Below are positions 1-7,243 of a stretch of 10,963 nt of DNA, piece by piece (the stretch's first letter is position 1; every line of letters begins with the position of its first letter). The stretch is from contig SLAK01000261.1 of assembly GCA_007126855.1 (NCBI GenBank), positions 1 to 10,963 on the forward strand, given 5' to 3'. The notes under the pieces were generated by a model, which made no database searches, was not told where the DNA came from, and worked only from the letters and a program-made list of their open reading frames with translations. This stretch comes from Dehalococcoidia bacterium (GTDB lineage: Bacteria > Chloroflexota > Dehalococcoidia > Tepidiformales > Tepidiformaceae). Both the position numbers and the translations under genes were made by a program.

Positions 1-845
1 CGGCCATCGATGCGGTAGATGCGGGCCTGCTCGCTCGGGCGCCAGGGTTCGGTGCGCACCTGGATGGCCTGGCCGTTGGCCAAAAAGCGGCCGCGCTCGT
101 TGGCGACGATGGCGGCATCCATGTTCATCACGCCTTCGTCGGATGCGCGGAGCACGTCTTCGAGCTGTTCGGCGTCGACGGCGCGCTGCAGGTCTTCGAC
201 CGTCAGGGCTTCGTCGATATGGAAGGGGCCGTTGCGCGTCCGGCGCAGGTGGGCCAGGTGGGCCCCGCAGCCGAGCGCCGCGCCGATGTCTCGCGCCAGG
301 CTGCGGACGTAGGTGCCCGACCCGCAGACGATGCGGATGCCCATGCGCCCCTCCCGACGCAGCTCAAGTTCGAGGGAATGGACCACGACGGGGCGAGGCG
401 CGAGCTCCAGCTCGCCGCCCTTGCGTGCCACAGCGTAGGCGCGCGTACCGTCGACCTTCACGGCGCTGTAGGCGGGCGGCACCTGGTCAATAGCGCCGGT
501 GAACTGGCGTTCCAGCTCCCGGAGGCGGGCATCGTCGATATCTGGCACGGGCGCCTCGGTGAGGATGGTGCCCTCTGCGTCGTCGGTGTCGGTGGTGGCG
601 CCGAGCGCGATCTCGCCCTCGTACTCCTTGTCCTGGCCGCTCATGTATTCGACCAGGCGGGTAGCCTTGCCCAGGCAGAGCACGAGGAGGCCGGTCGCCG
701 CGGGGTCGAGCGTGCCGGTGTGGCCGGTGCGCCGCTGGCCGGTGATGTTGCGGCACTTTGCGACGACATCGTGGCTGGTCCAGCCGGCCGCCTTGTCGAT
801 AAGCAGAATGCCATCCAGCCCGGGGCTGCGTCCTCGCTTACTCAT
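1..845 (-). CDS. truB: tRNA pseudouridine(55) synthase TruB (3' end cut by window edge)
   Basis: TruB isomerises U55 to pseudouridine in the T-loop of most tRNAs. The reading frame starts at the ATG at 845 and stays open to base 1, giving about 281 residues without the C-terminal end. Visible motifs are the opening GILLIDKAAGWTSHDVV (12-28), the catalytic block GHTGTLDPAATGLL (41-54) with the nucleophilic Asp47, a VDGTRAYAVARKGG segment near residue 130, and GSGTYVRSLARDIGAALG near residue 175. The ATG overlaps the rbfA stop codon by 8 nt, and an AGGAG lies 4 nt upstream, so translational coupling to rbfA is likely. The family is usually about 290-310 residues, so only the end of the C-terminal PUA-like domain should be missing. 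Identification is firm from the catalytic motif and from the gene order. Confidence 0.96.
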   Translation of the reverse strand, partial: MSKRGRSPGLDGILLIDKAAGWTSHDVVAKCRNITGQRRTGHTGTLDPAATGLLVLCLGKATRLVEYMSGQDKEYEGEIALGATTDTDDAEGTILTEAPVPDIDDARLRELERQFTGAIDQVPPAYSAVKVDGTRAYAVARKGGELELAPRPVVVHSLELELRREGRMGIRIVCGSGTYVRSLARDIGAALGCGAHLAHLRRTRNGPFHIDEALTVEDLQRAVDAEQLEDVLRASDEGVMNMDAAIVANERGRFLANGQAIQVRTEPWRPSEQARIYRIDG

Positions 846-1200
846 CGCGCTCCTGCTCTCGCAGCGTCTCGGAGATGAGCGATGTCAGGCGCGCCCCTCG
901 CTCGAGCGACGGGTCGAGCCGAAAGGTGAGCTGCGGCACATTGCGCATCTTCAACCGCTGCATCAGCTCGCCGTGCATGAACGGTGCCGCGTGCTGCAGC
1001 CCGGCGATGACGTCCTCTCGATGGCTTTCTTCGCCGAAATACGAGACAAACACGGTTGCACGGCGAAGGTCGGGCGACACGGCGACCTCGGTAATCGATA
1101 CCAGGCCCTGCTCGAGCCGCGGATCCTTCACCGAACGCAAAATCAGGTCGCTGATCTCTTCGCGCAGCAATTCGCTCACGCGATCGGTGCGCCTGCTCAT
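838..1200 (-). CDS. rbfA: 30S ribosome-binding factor RbfA
   Basis: RbfA is a small KH-fold protein that binds the maturing 30S subunit near helix 1 of 16S rRNA; in E. coli it is needed for growth in the cold. The protein has 120 residues, normal for the family. It shows the N-terminal helix RTDRVSELLREEISDLI, then VSITEVAVSPDLRRATVFVS (34-53), and the second half with VPQLTFRLDPSLERGARL (88-105). The helix-kink motif that replaces the KH GxxG loop is Ala-x-Gly in E. coli but reads AAP here (71-73). The start is an ATG with GGAGGA about 6 nt upstream. That SD lies in a small perfect hairpin at 1203-1218. The gene follows infB by 37 bp and overlaps truB by 8 nt. Confidence 0.95.
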   Translation of the reverse strand: MSRRTDRVSELLREEISDLILRSVKDPRLEQGLVSITEVAVSPDLRRATVFVSYFGEESHREDVIAGLQHAAPFMHGELMQRLKMRNVPQLTFRLDPSLERGARLTSLISETLREQERDE

Positions 1201-1202
1201 GG

Positions 1203-1218
1203 CATTCCTCCAGGAATG
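1203..1218 (-). promoter_or_regulatory. Hairpin that holds the rbfA Shine-Dalgarno
   Basis: On the transcribed strand CATTCC-TGGA-GGAATG forms a perfect 6-bp stem with a 4-nt loop, ending 2 nt before the rbfA ATG. The SD GGAGGA runs from the loop into the 3' arm, so folding would partly hide it. The stem is short and may be only weakly stable. The pairing is seen directly in the sequence; a regulatory role is inferred. Confidence 0.5.
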
Positions 1219-1237
1219 GGGACCGGACGATGGTCTG

Positions 1238-3043
1238 CTAGTTCACCCGCTCCTGGTGATAGAACTCGAGGATGTCGCCCTCTTCGAACTTGTCGAAGTC
1301 ATCGAGGGTGACGCCGCACTCGTAGCCGCTCTGCACTTCGCGGACGTCGTCCTGGAAGCGCTTGAGGCCGGTGCACCTGGTGTTCGCCAGTTCCTCTTTG
1401 CCACGGAGCACGCGCACCAGCGCCTGGCGCCGGATCGTGCCGTCGGTAACGTAGCTACCGGCAATCGTGCCCAGGCGGCTGGACTTGAAGAGCTGGCGCA
1501 CTTCGGCGTGGCCATCCACCCGGGGCTCGTAGACCGGTTCGTACATGCCCTGGAGGGCCTGTTCGATGGCCTCCAGCGCCTGGTAGATGATGTTGTAGCT
1601 GCGGACCTCGACGCCGGAGGTCTCGGCCTGCTTCCTGGCAGAGGGATCGACGCGCGTGTTGAAGGCAATGATGATGCCGTTCGATGCCTCGGCAAGCATG
1701 ACGTCCGAGTCGCTCACCGGCCCGGTCGCCGTGTGGATAACCTTCACGCGGACCTCGGAGGTGCTGAGCTGCTCCAGCGAGCTCCGCAGCGCTTCGGCGC
1801 TACCCTGCACGTCGGCTTTGATGATGAGCACGAGCTCCTTCAGCGTGCCGCTGGCGATCTCGCTGTAGACGGTATCCAGGCCGACATGCGTGCGCGCGTG
1901 CTGTTCCGTTTGCTCACGCTGGCGGCGGCCCGTCTCCACGATCTGCCGCGCGGTCTTCTCATCCTTAACCACGCGGAACTTGTCGCCGGCTTCGGGCACG
2001 GCGTTGAGGCCAATCAGTTCGACCGGCGCGGAAGGCGGCGCCTCCCGGATGCGGTTGCCCTGGTCGTCGAACATCGCTTTGATCTTGCCGCTGATATCGC
2101 CGACCACCACGGCATCGCCCTGCCGCAGGGTGCCGCCTTTCACCAGGAAGGTCGCCGTTGCGCCGCGGGTGGGGCTCAACTCTGCTTCGATGACGGCCCC
2201 GTTGGCTTCCCGGTTGGGGTTGGCCTTGAACTCTTCGACCTCGGAGACCAGGATGATGGCCTCGAGCAGGTCTTCAATGCCCTGGCCGGTCTGTGCCGAC
2301 ACCGGCACCGCGATGACGTCGCCACCGTATTCTTCGATGACGACGCTGTGCTCGGTAAGCTGGGTCTTCACGCGGTCGGGATTCGCCTGTTCCAGGTCGA
2401 TCTTGTTGATCGCCACGATCATCGGCACTTCGGCTGCTTTCACGTGATTGATTGCTTCGATCGTCTGGGGCATCACGCCGTCGTCTGCGGCCACCACGAG
2501 GATGGCGATGTCCGTCACCTGGGCGCCGCGGGCACGCATGGCCGTGAAGGCGGCGTGGCCCGGTGTATCGATGAAGGTGATCAGCTTCTCGTTGCGGCTC
2601 ACCTGGTAGGCGCCGATGTGCTGGGTGATGCCTCCGGCCTCGCCGGCCGCCACGCGGGACTTCCGGATGGCGTCGAGCAGGCTGGTCTTCCCGTGGTCGA
2701 CATGGCCGAGCACCGTGACCACCGGCGGCCGCACCACGAGCGATTCAGGCGGGTCGACAAACTCGTCTTCGTCGGCTTTGTCCTCGCGGGCGGCTTCGGC
2801 CGGTACAGGCTCCATGCCCATTCCGGTCACGACCGCTGCTGCGGTGTCGAAATCGATGGCCTGGTTCTGTGCGGCCATGATGCCGTTGGTCATCAGCCGC
2901 TTAATAATTTCAACGGGGGTAGTGTCCGTGAGGTCGGCCAGGTCCTTTACGGTGAGTACCTGGGGGATCTCCACAGGGCCGGACTTGCGTGGCGCGGTTT
3001 TCGGTCCCGAACGCGTTCTGGGCGCGGAAGATTGGGCAGTCAT
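1238..3043 (-). CDS. infB: Translation initiation factor IF-2
   Basis: IF-2 is the GTPase that brings fMet-tRNA to the 30S complex and promotes 50S joining. The protein has 601 residues. An IF2_N-type domain lies at about 24-80 after a short basic leader. The G domain follows with G1 GHVDHGKT (113-120), the switch I region GGITQHIGAY (137-146), G3 DTPGH (159-163), G4 NKID (213-216) and G5 SAQ (249-251). The OB-like domain II, domain III and the C-terminal fMet-tRNA-binding domain (GTIAGSYVTDGTIRR and following, to 601) complete it. It lacks the long N-terminal extension of E. coli IF2 (890 residues). The ATG has a strong GGAGGTGA about 6 nt upstream and overlaps the rnpM stop as ATGA. All GTPase residues are intact. 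Confidence 0.98.
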   Translation of the reverse strand: MTAQSSAPRTRSGPKTAPRKSGPVEIPQVLTVKDLADLTDTTPVEIIKRLMTNGIMAAQNQAIDFDTAAAVVTGMGMEPVPAEAAREDKADEDEFVDPPESLVVRPPVVTVLGHVDHGKTSLLDAIRKSRVAAGEAGGITQHIGAYQVSRNEKLITFIDTPGHAAFTAMRARGAQVTDIAILVVAADDGVMPQTIEAINHVKAAEVPMIVAINKIDLEQANPDRVKTQLTEHSVVIEEYGGDVIAVPVSAQTGQGIEDLLEAIILVSEVEEFKANPNREANGAVIEAELSPTRGATATFLVKGGTLRQGDAVVVGDISGKIKAMFDDQGNRIREAPPSAPVELIGLNAVPEAGDKFRVVKDEKTARQIVETGRRQREQTEQHARTHVGLDTVYSEIASGTLKELVLIIKADVQGSAEALRSSLEQLSTSEVRVKVIHTATGPVSDSDVMLAEASNGIIIAFNTRVDPSARKQAETSGVEVRSYNIIYQALEAIEQALQGMYEPVYEPRVDGHAEVRQLFKSSRLGTIAGSYVTDGTIRRQALVRVLRGKEELANTRCTGLKRFQDDVREVQSGYECGVTLDDFDKFEEGDILEFYHQERVN

Positions 3044-3348
3044 TCGGACTCACCTCCCTCTACCGGCAGCGTAGTGCCAAACGCTCGTAGCGCCTCGACA
3101 TCGTCGTTGGCCGGGCTAATTTTGAGTGCAACCGTTATCGTACCCCGTTTCAGTGCTTTCTCCCAGCAGTCTCTCGCTGCGTGCAAATAAGCTCCCCTTC
3201 CGTTCGCTTTTCCCGTTTCGTCTACCACCACACGGCCTTCCGGCGTGCGCACCACGCGAATGAGCGCGCGCTTTCCTTCCTGCTTGCGGCAGGCGATGCA
3301 GGTGCGCTGCGGCACATGCCGGCGCCGCTGACCGGCCCCCCGCGCCAT
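3040..3348 (-). CDS. rnpM: YlxR family protein, RNase P modulator RnpM
   Basis: This is a 102-residue member of the YlxR (DUF448) family. The B. subtilis member has been described as RnpM, which binds RNase P RNA and modulates its activity; RNA binding here is inferred from the family. Diagnostic motifs are PQRTCIACR (13-21), LIRVVRTPEG (29-38) and TGKANGRGAYLH (45-56), with a basic N-terminus. The gene lies 12 bp after nusA and overlaps infB by 4 nt, the conserved place for ylxR in nusA-infB operons. The AGGGGG serving as its SD overlaps the nusA stop codon, so its translation probably depends on ribosomes ending nusA. The usual partner gene ylxQ (L7Ae-like) is not found between it and infB. 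Confidence 0.93.
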   Translation of the reverse strand: MARGAGQRRRHVPQRTCIACRKQEGKRALIRVVRTPEGRVVVDETGKANGRGAYLHAARDCWEKALKRGTITVALKISPANDDVEALRAFGTTLPVEGGESE

Positions 3349-3360
3349 ATGCGCAGCCCC

Positions 3361-4890
3361 CTAGTGAATGCGGCCCTGGTAGTCGATGTCTTCCATCTCG
3401 TCGTCGAGTTCTTCTGTGTAGCGGGGCGCCCGCTTCTGTTTCTTCGTCTTCTTGCCCGGCGCCGCCTGCTCCTCCTCGCGGCGGGGCAGCACGTCTTCGG
3501 CAAACCGGATCGCCGATGGACGCTCCTCCGGGGTGACGGCGGCAGGAATCTCGTACTCTTCCTCTTCTTCTTCCTCTTCCTCGCCGTAGTCTTCGGACTC
3601 GCGCTCCTCGCGGTCGGGCACCGGCATCGATGCGACGGCCGCCGCGAAGGCGACGTCCTCTTCCTCTTCTTGTGTGGTCGCAGCCGGTTCGGCGACGGCG
3701 GGCGCCGGCGTGATCGGCGTAACCGGCGCAGGCGCCTCTTCTTCGAAGGGTGTCACCTCTTCAAATTCGGCCACCATGTCGATATCGGGCTCTTCGCCCG
3801 GAGCTGCCGGGGTGAAGGCGGACACTTCCACTTCCTCGCCGGCTTCGCGCGCTTCAACCGCAGTCTGGCTTTGCACCTGGATGCTCCAGCCGGTGAGCTT
3901 GGCTGCCAGTCGCGCGTTCTGGCCTTCCTTGCCAATGGCGAGGGACATCATGCTATCCGGCACCGTGATCACCGCGCGGTGCTCATCGGGGAAGGTCTGG
4001 CATTCTAGGACCTGGGCCGGGCTGAGCGCGTTCGTGATGAACTCCGCCGGGCTCGGGTCCCACTTAATGATGTCGATACGCTCGCCGTTCAGCTCGTTCA
4101 CGATGTTCTGGACGCGCGATCCGCGCATGCCGACACATGCGCCGATAGGGTCGAGTTGGGGCACGCGGGCATGGACGGACACTTTGCTGCGGTGGCCGCC
4201 TTCGCGCGCGATGGATTTGATTTCCACCGTGCCATTGCGAATCTCGGGCACTTCCACTTCGAAGAGCCGGCGCAACAGCGAGCGGTGACCGCGGGACACG
4301 ATGATGGGCGGACCCTTCACCGCCCGGTGCACTTCCATGATCACGACTTTGACGCGCTGGCCTGGCCGCAAATGCTCGTTGCGCACCTGTTCAGAGACGG
4401 GCAGCGCCGCTTCGGTGCCGCGGCCCAGCTCGACGATGATCTGCCGGGACTCGATGCGCTGCACCGTGCCGACCACGAGCTCGCCTTCCTTGCCCGCATA
4501 CTCTTCGTAGACGGCATCGCGCTCGGCTTCGCGGAGCCGCTGCAACACCACCTGCTTGGCAGTCTGCGCAGCGATCCGGCCGGCGTTCTCCGGCACCTTC
4601 ATCTCGAAGTCCAGCACGTCGCCCGGCCTTGCATCACGCTTGTAGCGCCGGGCTTCGTCGATGGTCATCTCGACTTTCGGGTCGGTGACTTCATCGGCGA
4701 CGGTCTTTTGCATGTACGCCTTGATGTCGCCCGATTCGGTATCGATGCGGACGTATACGTTTGGGGCGTCGTCGGCGTCGCGCCGGTAGGCAGAGCTCAG
4801 CGCCGCCTCGACGGCTTCTACCACGACATCCCGAGGCAAGTTTTTCTCTGCAGCAAGTTGCCCGAGTGCGAGCACAAAATCGCTTTTCAT
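3361..4890 (-). CDS. nusA: Transcription termination/antitermination factor NusA with long acidic tail
   Basis: NusA binds RNA polymerase and nascent RNA and promotes pausing, intrinsic termination and antitermination complexes. With the start at 4890 the protein has 509 residues: an N-terminal RNAP-binding domain (about 1-130), S1 (about 135-200), KH1 with GACVGMRGSRVQ (250-261) and KH2 with LAIGKEGQNARLAAKLTG (317-334). From about 345 to 509 there is a low-complexity tail rich in Glu, Pro and Ala, including a run of ten Glu near 437-445 broken only at its ends, followed by a basic patch KKTKKQKR (480-487). Many bacterial NusA proteins end soon after KH2, and E. coli instead has two AR repeats, which I do not see here. 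An upstream in-frame ATG at 4956 was not chosen because its reading frame runs through a terminator hairpin and the family begins at MKSDFVLAL. A GGGGGA lies close before the ATG. Confidence 0.96.
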   Translation of the reverse strand: MKSDFVLALGQLAAEKNLPRDVVVEAVEAALSSAYRRDADDAPNVYVRIDTESGDIKAYMQKTVADEVTDPKVEMTIDEARRYKRDARPGDVLDFEMKVPENAGRIAAQTAKQVVLQRLREAERDAVYEEYAGKEGELVVGTVQRIESRQIIVELGRGTEAALPVSEQVRNEHLRPGQRVKVVIMEVHRAVKGPPIIVSRGHRSLLRRLFEVEVPEIRNGTVEIKSIAREGGHRSKVSVHARVPQLDPIGACVGMRGSRVQNIVNELNGERIDIIKWDPSPAEFITNALSPAQVLECQTFPDEHRAVITVPDSMMSLAIGKEGQNARLAAKLTGWSIQVQSQTAVEAREAGEEVEVSAFTPAAPGEEPDIDMVAEFEEVTPFEEEAPAPVTPITPAPAVAEPAATTQEEEEDVAFAAAVASMPVPDREERESEDYGEEEEEEEEEYEIPAAVTPEERPSAIRFAEDVLPRREEEQAAPGKKTKKQKRAPRYTEELDDEMEDIDYQGRIH

Positions 4891-4900
4891 GTCCCCCAAC

Positions 4901-4925
4901 AAAAAAGTGGGCGAGGCGCCCACTT
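4901..4925 (-). terminator. Intrinsic terminator in the nusA leader
   Basis: On the minus strand AAGTGGGCG-CCT-CGCCCACTT forms a perfect, GC-rich 9-bp stem with a 3-nt loop, and the last two T of the stem begin a run of six T. It ends 10 nt before the nusA ATG. It has no T-run on the plus strand, so it acts only in the minus direction. It would end transcripts arriving from proS and, if the promoter at about 4950 is real, would also act on nusA's own leader. Confidence 0.85.
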
Positions 4926-4946
4926 CCAAAGGAAATGCTTGCCCAC

Positions 4947-4978
4947 AGTATAGCACGCTGCGATACGCGTGCTATCAA
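4947..4978 (-). promoter_or_regulatory. Candidate nusA operon promoter (extended -10)
   Basis: On the minus strand TGC-TATACT (4955-4947) matches an extended -10 element (TGnTATAAT) at all but one base. A TTGATA lies upstream at 4978-4973 but with a 20-nt spacer, longer than usual, so the extended -10 would have to carry recognition. Transcription would start near 4940, giving a leader of about 50 nt that contains the terminator hairpin. The -10 lies inside one arm of an inverted repeat. Confidence 0.5.
4950..4975. promoter_or_regulatory. Inverted repeat at the nusA promoter, CIRCE-like but degenerate
   Basis: ATAGCACGC and GCGTGCTAT form perfect 9-bp arms around an 8-bp spacer. Each arm matches 7 of 9 positions of the CIRCE arm TTAGCACTC, but CIRCE has a 9-bp spacer. 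The repeat overlaps the candidate -10 box and lies 10 nt after the proS stop. It could be an operator or simply a stem in the proS 3' end; it has no T-run in either direction. Confidence 0.55.
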
Positions 4979-4984
4979 ATTCGT

Positions 4985-6697
4985 TCAGCCGCCGTAGCCC
5001 CCGGCTTGCTGCGCGGCCTGGACGCGTTCGACCACGCCTGCCAGCGGGATGACCTCGGCATCGCCCTCGCGGCGCAGCTTTAATTCGACGCCGCCGTTCT
5101 TGAGCGCCCGGGGGCTCACCGTGATGCGTACGGGCATGCCGAGCAGGTCCGCGTCGTTGAACTTGATCCCCGGCGAGTCGTCGCGATCGTCGACCAGTGC
5201 GCTCATGCCGGCGGCTTCCAGCCGCGATTCGAGCTCCGCCAGCGTGCTGTCGACGTCGTCGTTGCCGGCGCCGATGACGACAACGTGCACGTCAAACGGT
5301 GCCACCGACGGCGGCCAGACGATACCGTTGTCGTCGTGATTGGCTTCGATCACGGCCGCGAGCATGCGTTCCACGCCGATGCCGTAGCAGCCCATGACCG
5401 CGTGTTGCTGGGCGCCGGTTTCGTCCAGGTAGTGCACGCCCATGGCCTCCGAATACATTGTCCCCAGCTTGAAGACGTGGCCCATTTCGATGCCGCGGCG
5501 CCCGCGCAAGCGTCCGTCGCACTGTGCGCAGAGGTCGCCGTCCCGGGCCAGCGCGATGTCGCTGACGATGCCGGCCCGCCAGTCGCGTCCGTGATTGACG
5601 TTTCGGAGGTGCGTATCTGCCTTGTTCGCGCCGGCGACCAGGTTCGGGGCTTCCACGGCGGTTGGGTCAGCGACCACGCGCATGCCCTTCAATCCCACCG
5701 CCGATGCCGACCCGGCGATCAGGCCGTGCTTTCGCACTGCCGCTTCGTCCATCGGGTCCAGATCGGCCGCTTTGAGTGCGTTGCGGAGCTTGGTTTCGTT
5801 CACCTCCAGGTCGCCCCGGATGCAGACGAACACGGGCTCGCCGTCGGCGAGGTAGAAGACGGCCTTGGCGGTCTGGCGTTCCTCAATGCCGAGGAAGGCG
5901 GCCAAATCGGCGATAGTGGTGATGCCTGGCGTGGCGACCTCCTCGATCGGCAGCGGTTCGCCTGCCACGGCCGGGGGCTTGCGGAAGTCCGCCTTCTCGG
6001 CGTTGGCGGCGTAGCCGCAGCCGTCGCAAAGCAGGATTTCGTCCTCGCCGCTTTCGGTAAGGAACACGAATTCCTGGCTGTCTTTGCCGCCGATGGCGCC
6101 GGAATCCGCCTCTACCGCTACAACCGGCACCCCGGCTCGGCTGAAGATGCGGACGTATGCGTCGAAAGCTTCCTGGTAGGACTGGTCGAGCGACTCCCAG
6201 TCGGCGTCGAAGCTATAGGCGTCCTTCATGAAGAATTCGCGCAGGCGGATGAGCCCGCCGCGCGGCCGGGGTTCGTCGCGGAACTTGGTCTGGATCTGGT
6301 AGAGGGTGAAAGGCAGGTCGCGGTAGCTCTGGATGTGGCGGGAGGCCAGGTGGCTCACCACCTCCTCGTGCGTTGGCCCCAGGACGAACTCGCGCTCCTT
6401 GCGGTCGCGCAGGTGGAAGAGCACCGGGCCCATGGTGGTGGCACGGCCGCTTTGCTCCCAGGTCTCCAGCGGGTGCAGCGCGGGCAGGTGCACTTCCTGT
6501 GCGCCGTAGCGGTCCATCTCTTCGCGGATGATGGTTTCGAGCCGCTTGTGCACACGCCAGCCAAGCGGGGTGAAGCAATAGAGCCCGGCCGCAAGCGGCA
6601 CGATGAGGCCCGCGCGCAGCAGCAAGCGGTGGCTCGGCAGCTCCGCTTCCGCGGGCGCCTCCCGGAGCGTCTTCACCATTAGCCTGCTCATCCGCAT
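4985..6697 (-). CDS. proS: Prolyl-tRNA synthetase, bacterial type with editing domain
   Basis: ProRS charges tRNA-Pro with proline. The protein has 570 residues and the layout of bacterial-type ProRS. The class II catalytic core shows LPSHRLLLRAGLI (20-32), GPTHEE (107-112), motif 2 around FRDEPRPRGG (139-148) and motif 3 GIGVER (439-444). The inserted INS editing domain (about 225-395) includes Lys279 in QTAKAV, a position matching the editing lysine of E. coli ProRS, and CDGC/CAQC cysteine pairs at its borders. The anticodon-binding domain spans about 466-565. I chose the ATG at 6697 because AAGGAA lies 8 nt before it and the family begins MRMSxL; the upstream ATG at 6724 lacks support. It follows dtd by 64 bp with no clear promoter of its own, so it probably shares the fmdB-dtd transcript. 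Confidence 0.97.
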   Translation of the reverse strand: MRMSRLMVKTLREAPAEAELPSHRLLLRAGLIVPLAAGLYCFTPLGWRVHKRLETIIREEMDRYGAQEVHLPALHPLETWEQSGRATTMGPVLFHLRDRKEREFVLGPTHEEVVSHLASRHIQSYRDLPFTLYQIQTKFRDEPRPRGGLIRLREFFMKDAYSFDADWESLDQSYQEAFDAYVRIFSRAGVPVVAVEADSGAIGGKDSQEFVFLTESGEDEILLCDGCGYAANAEKADFRKPPAVAGEPLPIEEVATPGITTIADLAAFLGIEERQTAKAVFYLADGEPVFVCIRGDLEVNETKLRNALKAADLDPMDEAAVRKHGLIAGSASAVGLKGMRVVADPTAVEAPNLVAGANKADTHLRNVNHGRDWRAGIVSDIALARDGDLCAQCDGRLRGRRGIEMGHVFKLGTMYSEAMGVHYLDETGAQQHAVMGCYGIGVERMLAAVIEANHDDNGIVWPPSVAPFDVHVVVIGAGNDDVDSTLAELESRLEAAGMSALVDDRDDSPGIKFNDADLLGMPVRITVSPRALKNGGVELKLRREGDAEVIPLAGVVERVQAAQQAGGYGG

Positions 6698-6761
6698 GGG
6701 GCGCGTTCCTTCATTCCACAACAAGGGATGTGCTGAACCTTGCAGGGGCGGTGCGGAGCGG

Positions 6762-7226
6762 TCAAGCGCGGCGCGGCCTGCGCAGCTCGTCTGTATCGAT
6801 CATCAACGTTACCGGCCCATCGTTGACGAGCGACACGTTCATGTGCGCGCCGAAGACGCCCTGCTCGCAGGGGACGCCTCCTTCGCGCACGGCGTCGCAG
6901 AAGCGCTGGTAGAGGGCCTCCGCGCGTTCGGGTGGCGCCGCAGCGGTGAATGACGGCCGGTTGCCACGGCGAACGTCGCCATAGAGCGTGAACTGGCTGA
7001 TGCACAGCACCGCGCCGGCGACGTCCACGACGGACCGGTTCATCTTACCGTCCTGGTCCTCGAAGATGCGGAGGTTGAGCATTTTGCGGGCGACTTCGGC
7101 AGCGGCGGCTTCGTCGTCGTCCTGCCCGACGCCGAGGAGCACAAGAAGGCCCTGGCCGATGCGCCCGCGCTCAGCGCCGTCAACTGCGACGCTGGCCTGC
7201 GATACGCGCTGGACCAGGGCTCGCAC
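6762..7226 (-). CDS. dtd: D-aminoacyl-tRNA deacylase
   Basis: DTD removes D-amino acids, and also glycine mischarged on tRNA-Ala, from tRNA; it is a homodimer in the cytosol. The protein has 154 residues, typical for the family. Diagnostic motifs are MRALVQRVSQASV at the N-terminus, SQFTLYGD (77-84), NRPSFTAAAPP (89-99) and the cross-subunit Gly-Pro motif in NDGPVTLMID (135-144, GP at 137-138). It starts at GTG, and the GAGGGG serving as SD overlaps the TAA of the fmdB-like gene 17 bp upstream, so the two are likely co-transcribed and coupled. The next gene downstream, proS, also acts in tRNA charging. Confidence 0.96.
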   Translation of the reverse strand: MRALVQRVSQASVAVDGAERGRIGQGLLVLLGVGQDDDEAAAAEVARKMLNLRIFEDQDGKMNRSVVDVAGAVLCISQFTLYGDVRRGNRPSFTAAAPPERAEALYQRFCDAVREGGVPCEQGVFGAHMNVSLVNDGPVTLMIDTDELRRPRRA

Positions 7227-7243
7227 TGTGCCGGCAACCCCTC

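Noticed and set aside
19..878. Plus-strand open frames over the first 0.9 kb
   Set aside because: They are shadows of truB on the minus strand, which has the GHTGTLDP catalytic block.
875..3190. 771-codon open frame on the plus strand
   Set aside because: It is antisense to infB and rbfA, whose protein motifs are certain. The long opening results from high GC at third codon positions on the other strand.
4891..4956. N-terminal extension of NusA from an ATG at 4956
   Set aside because: It would translate through the terminator hairpin and adds residues not seen in NusA; the start at 4890 matches the family.
5285..6682. 465-codon open frame on the plus strand
   Set aside because: It is antisense to proS, which has complete ProRS motifs; no recognisable domain or SD is seen.
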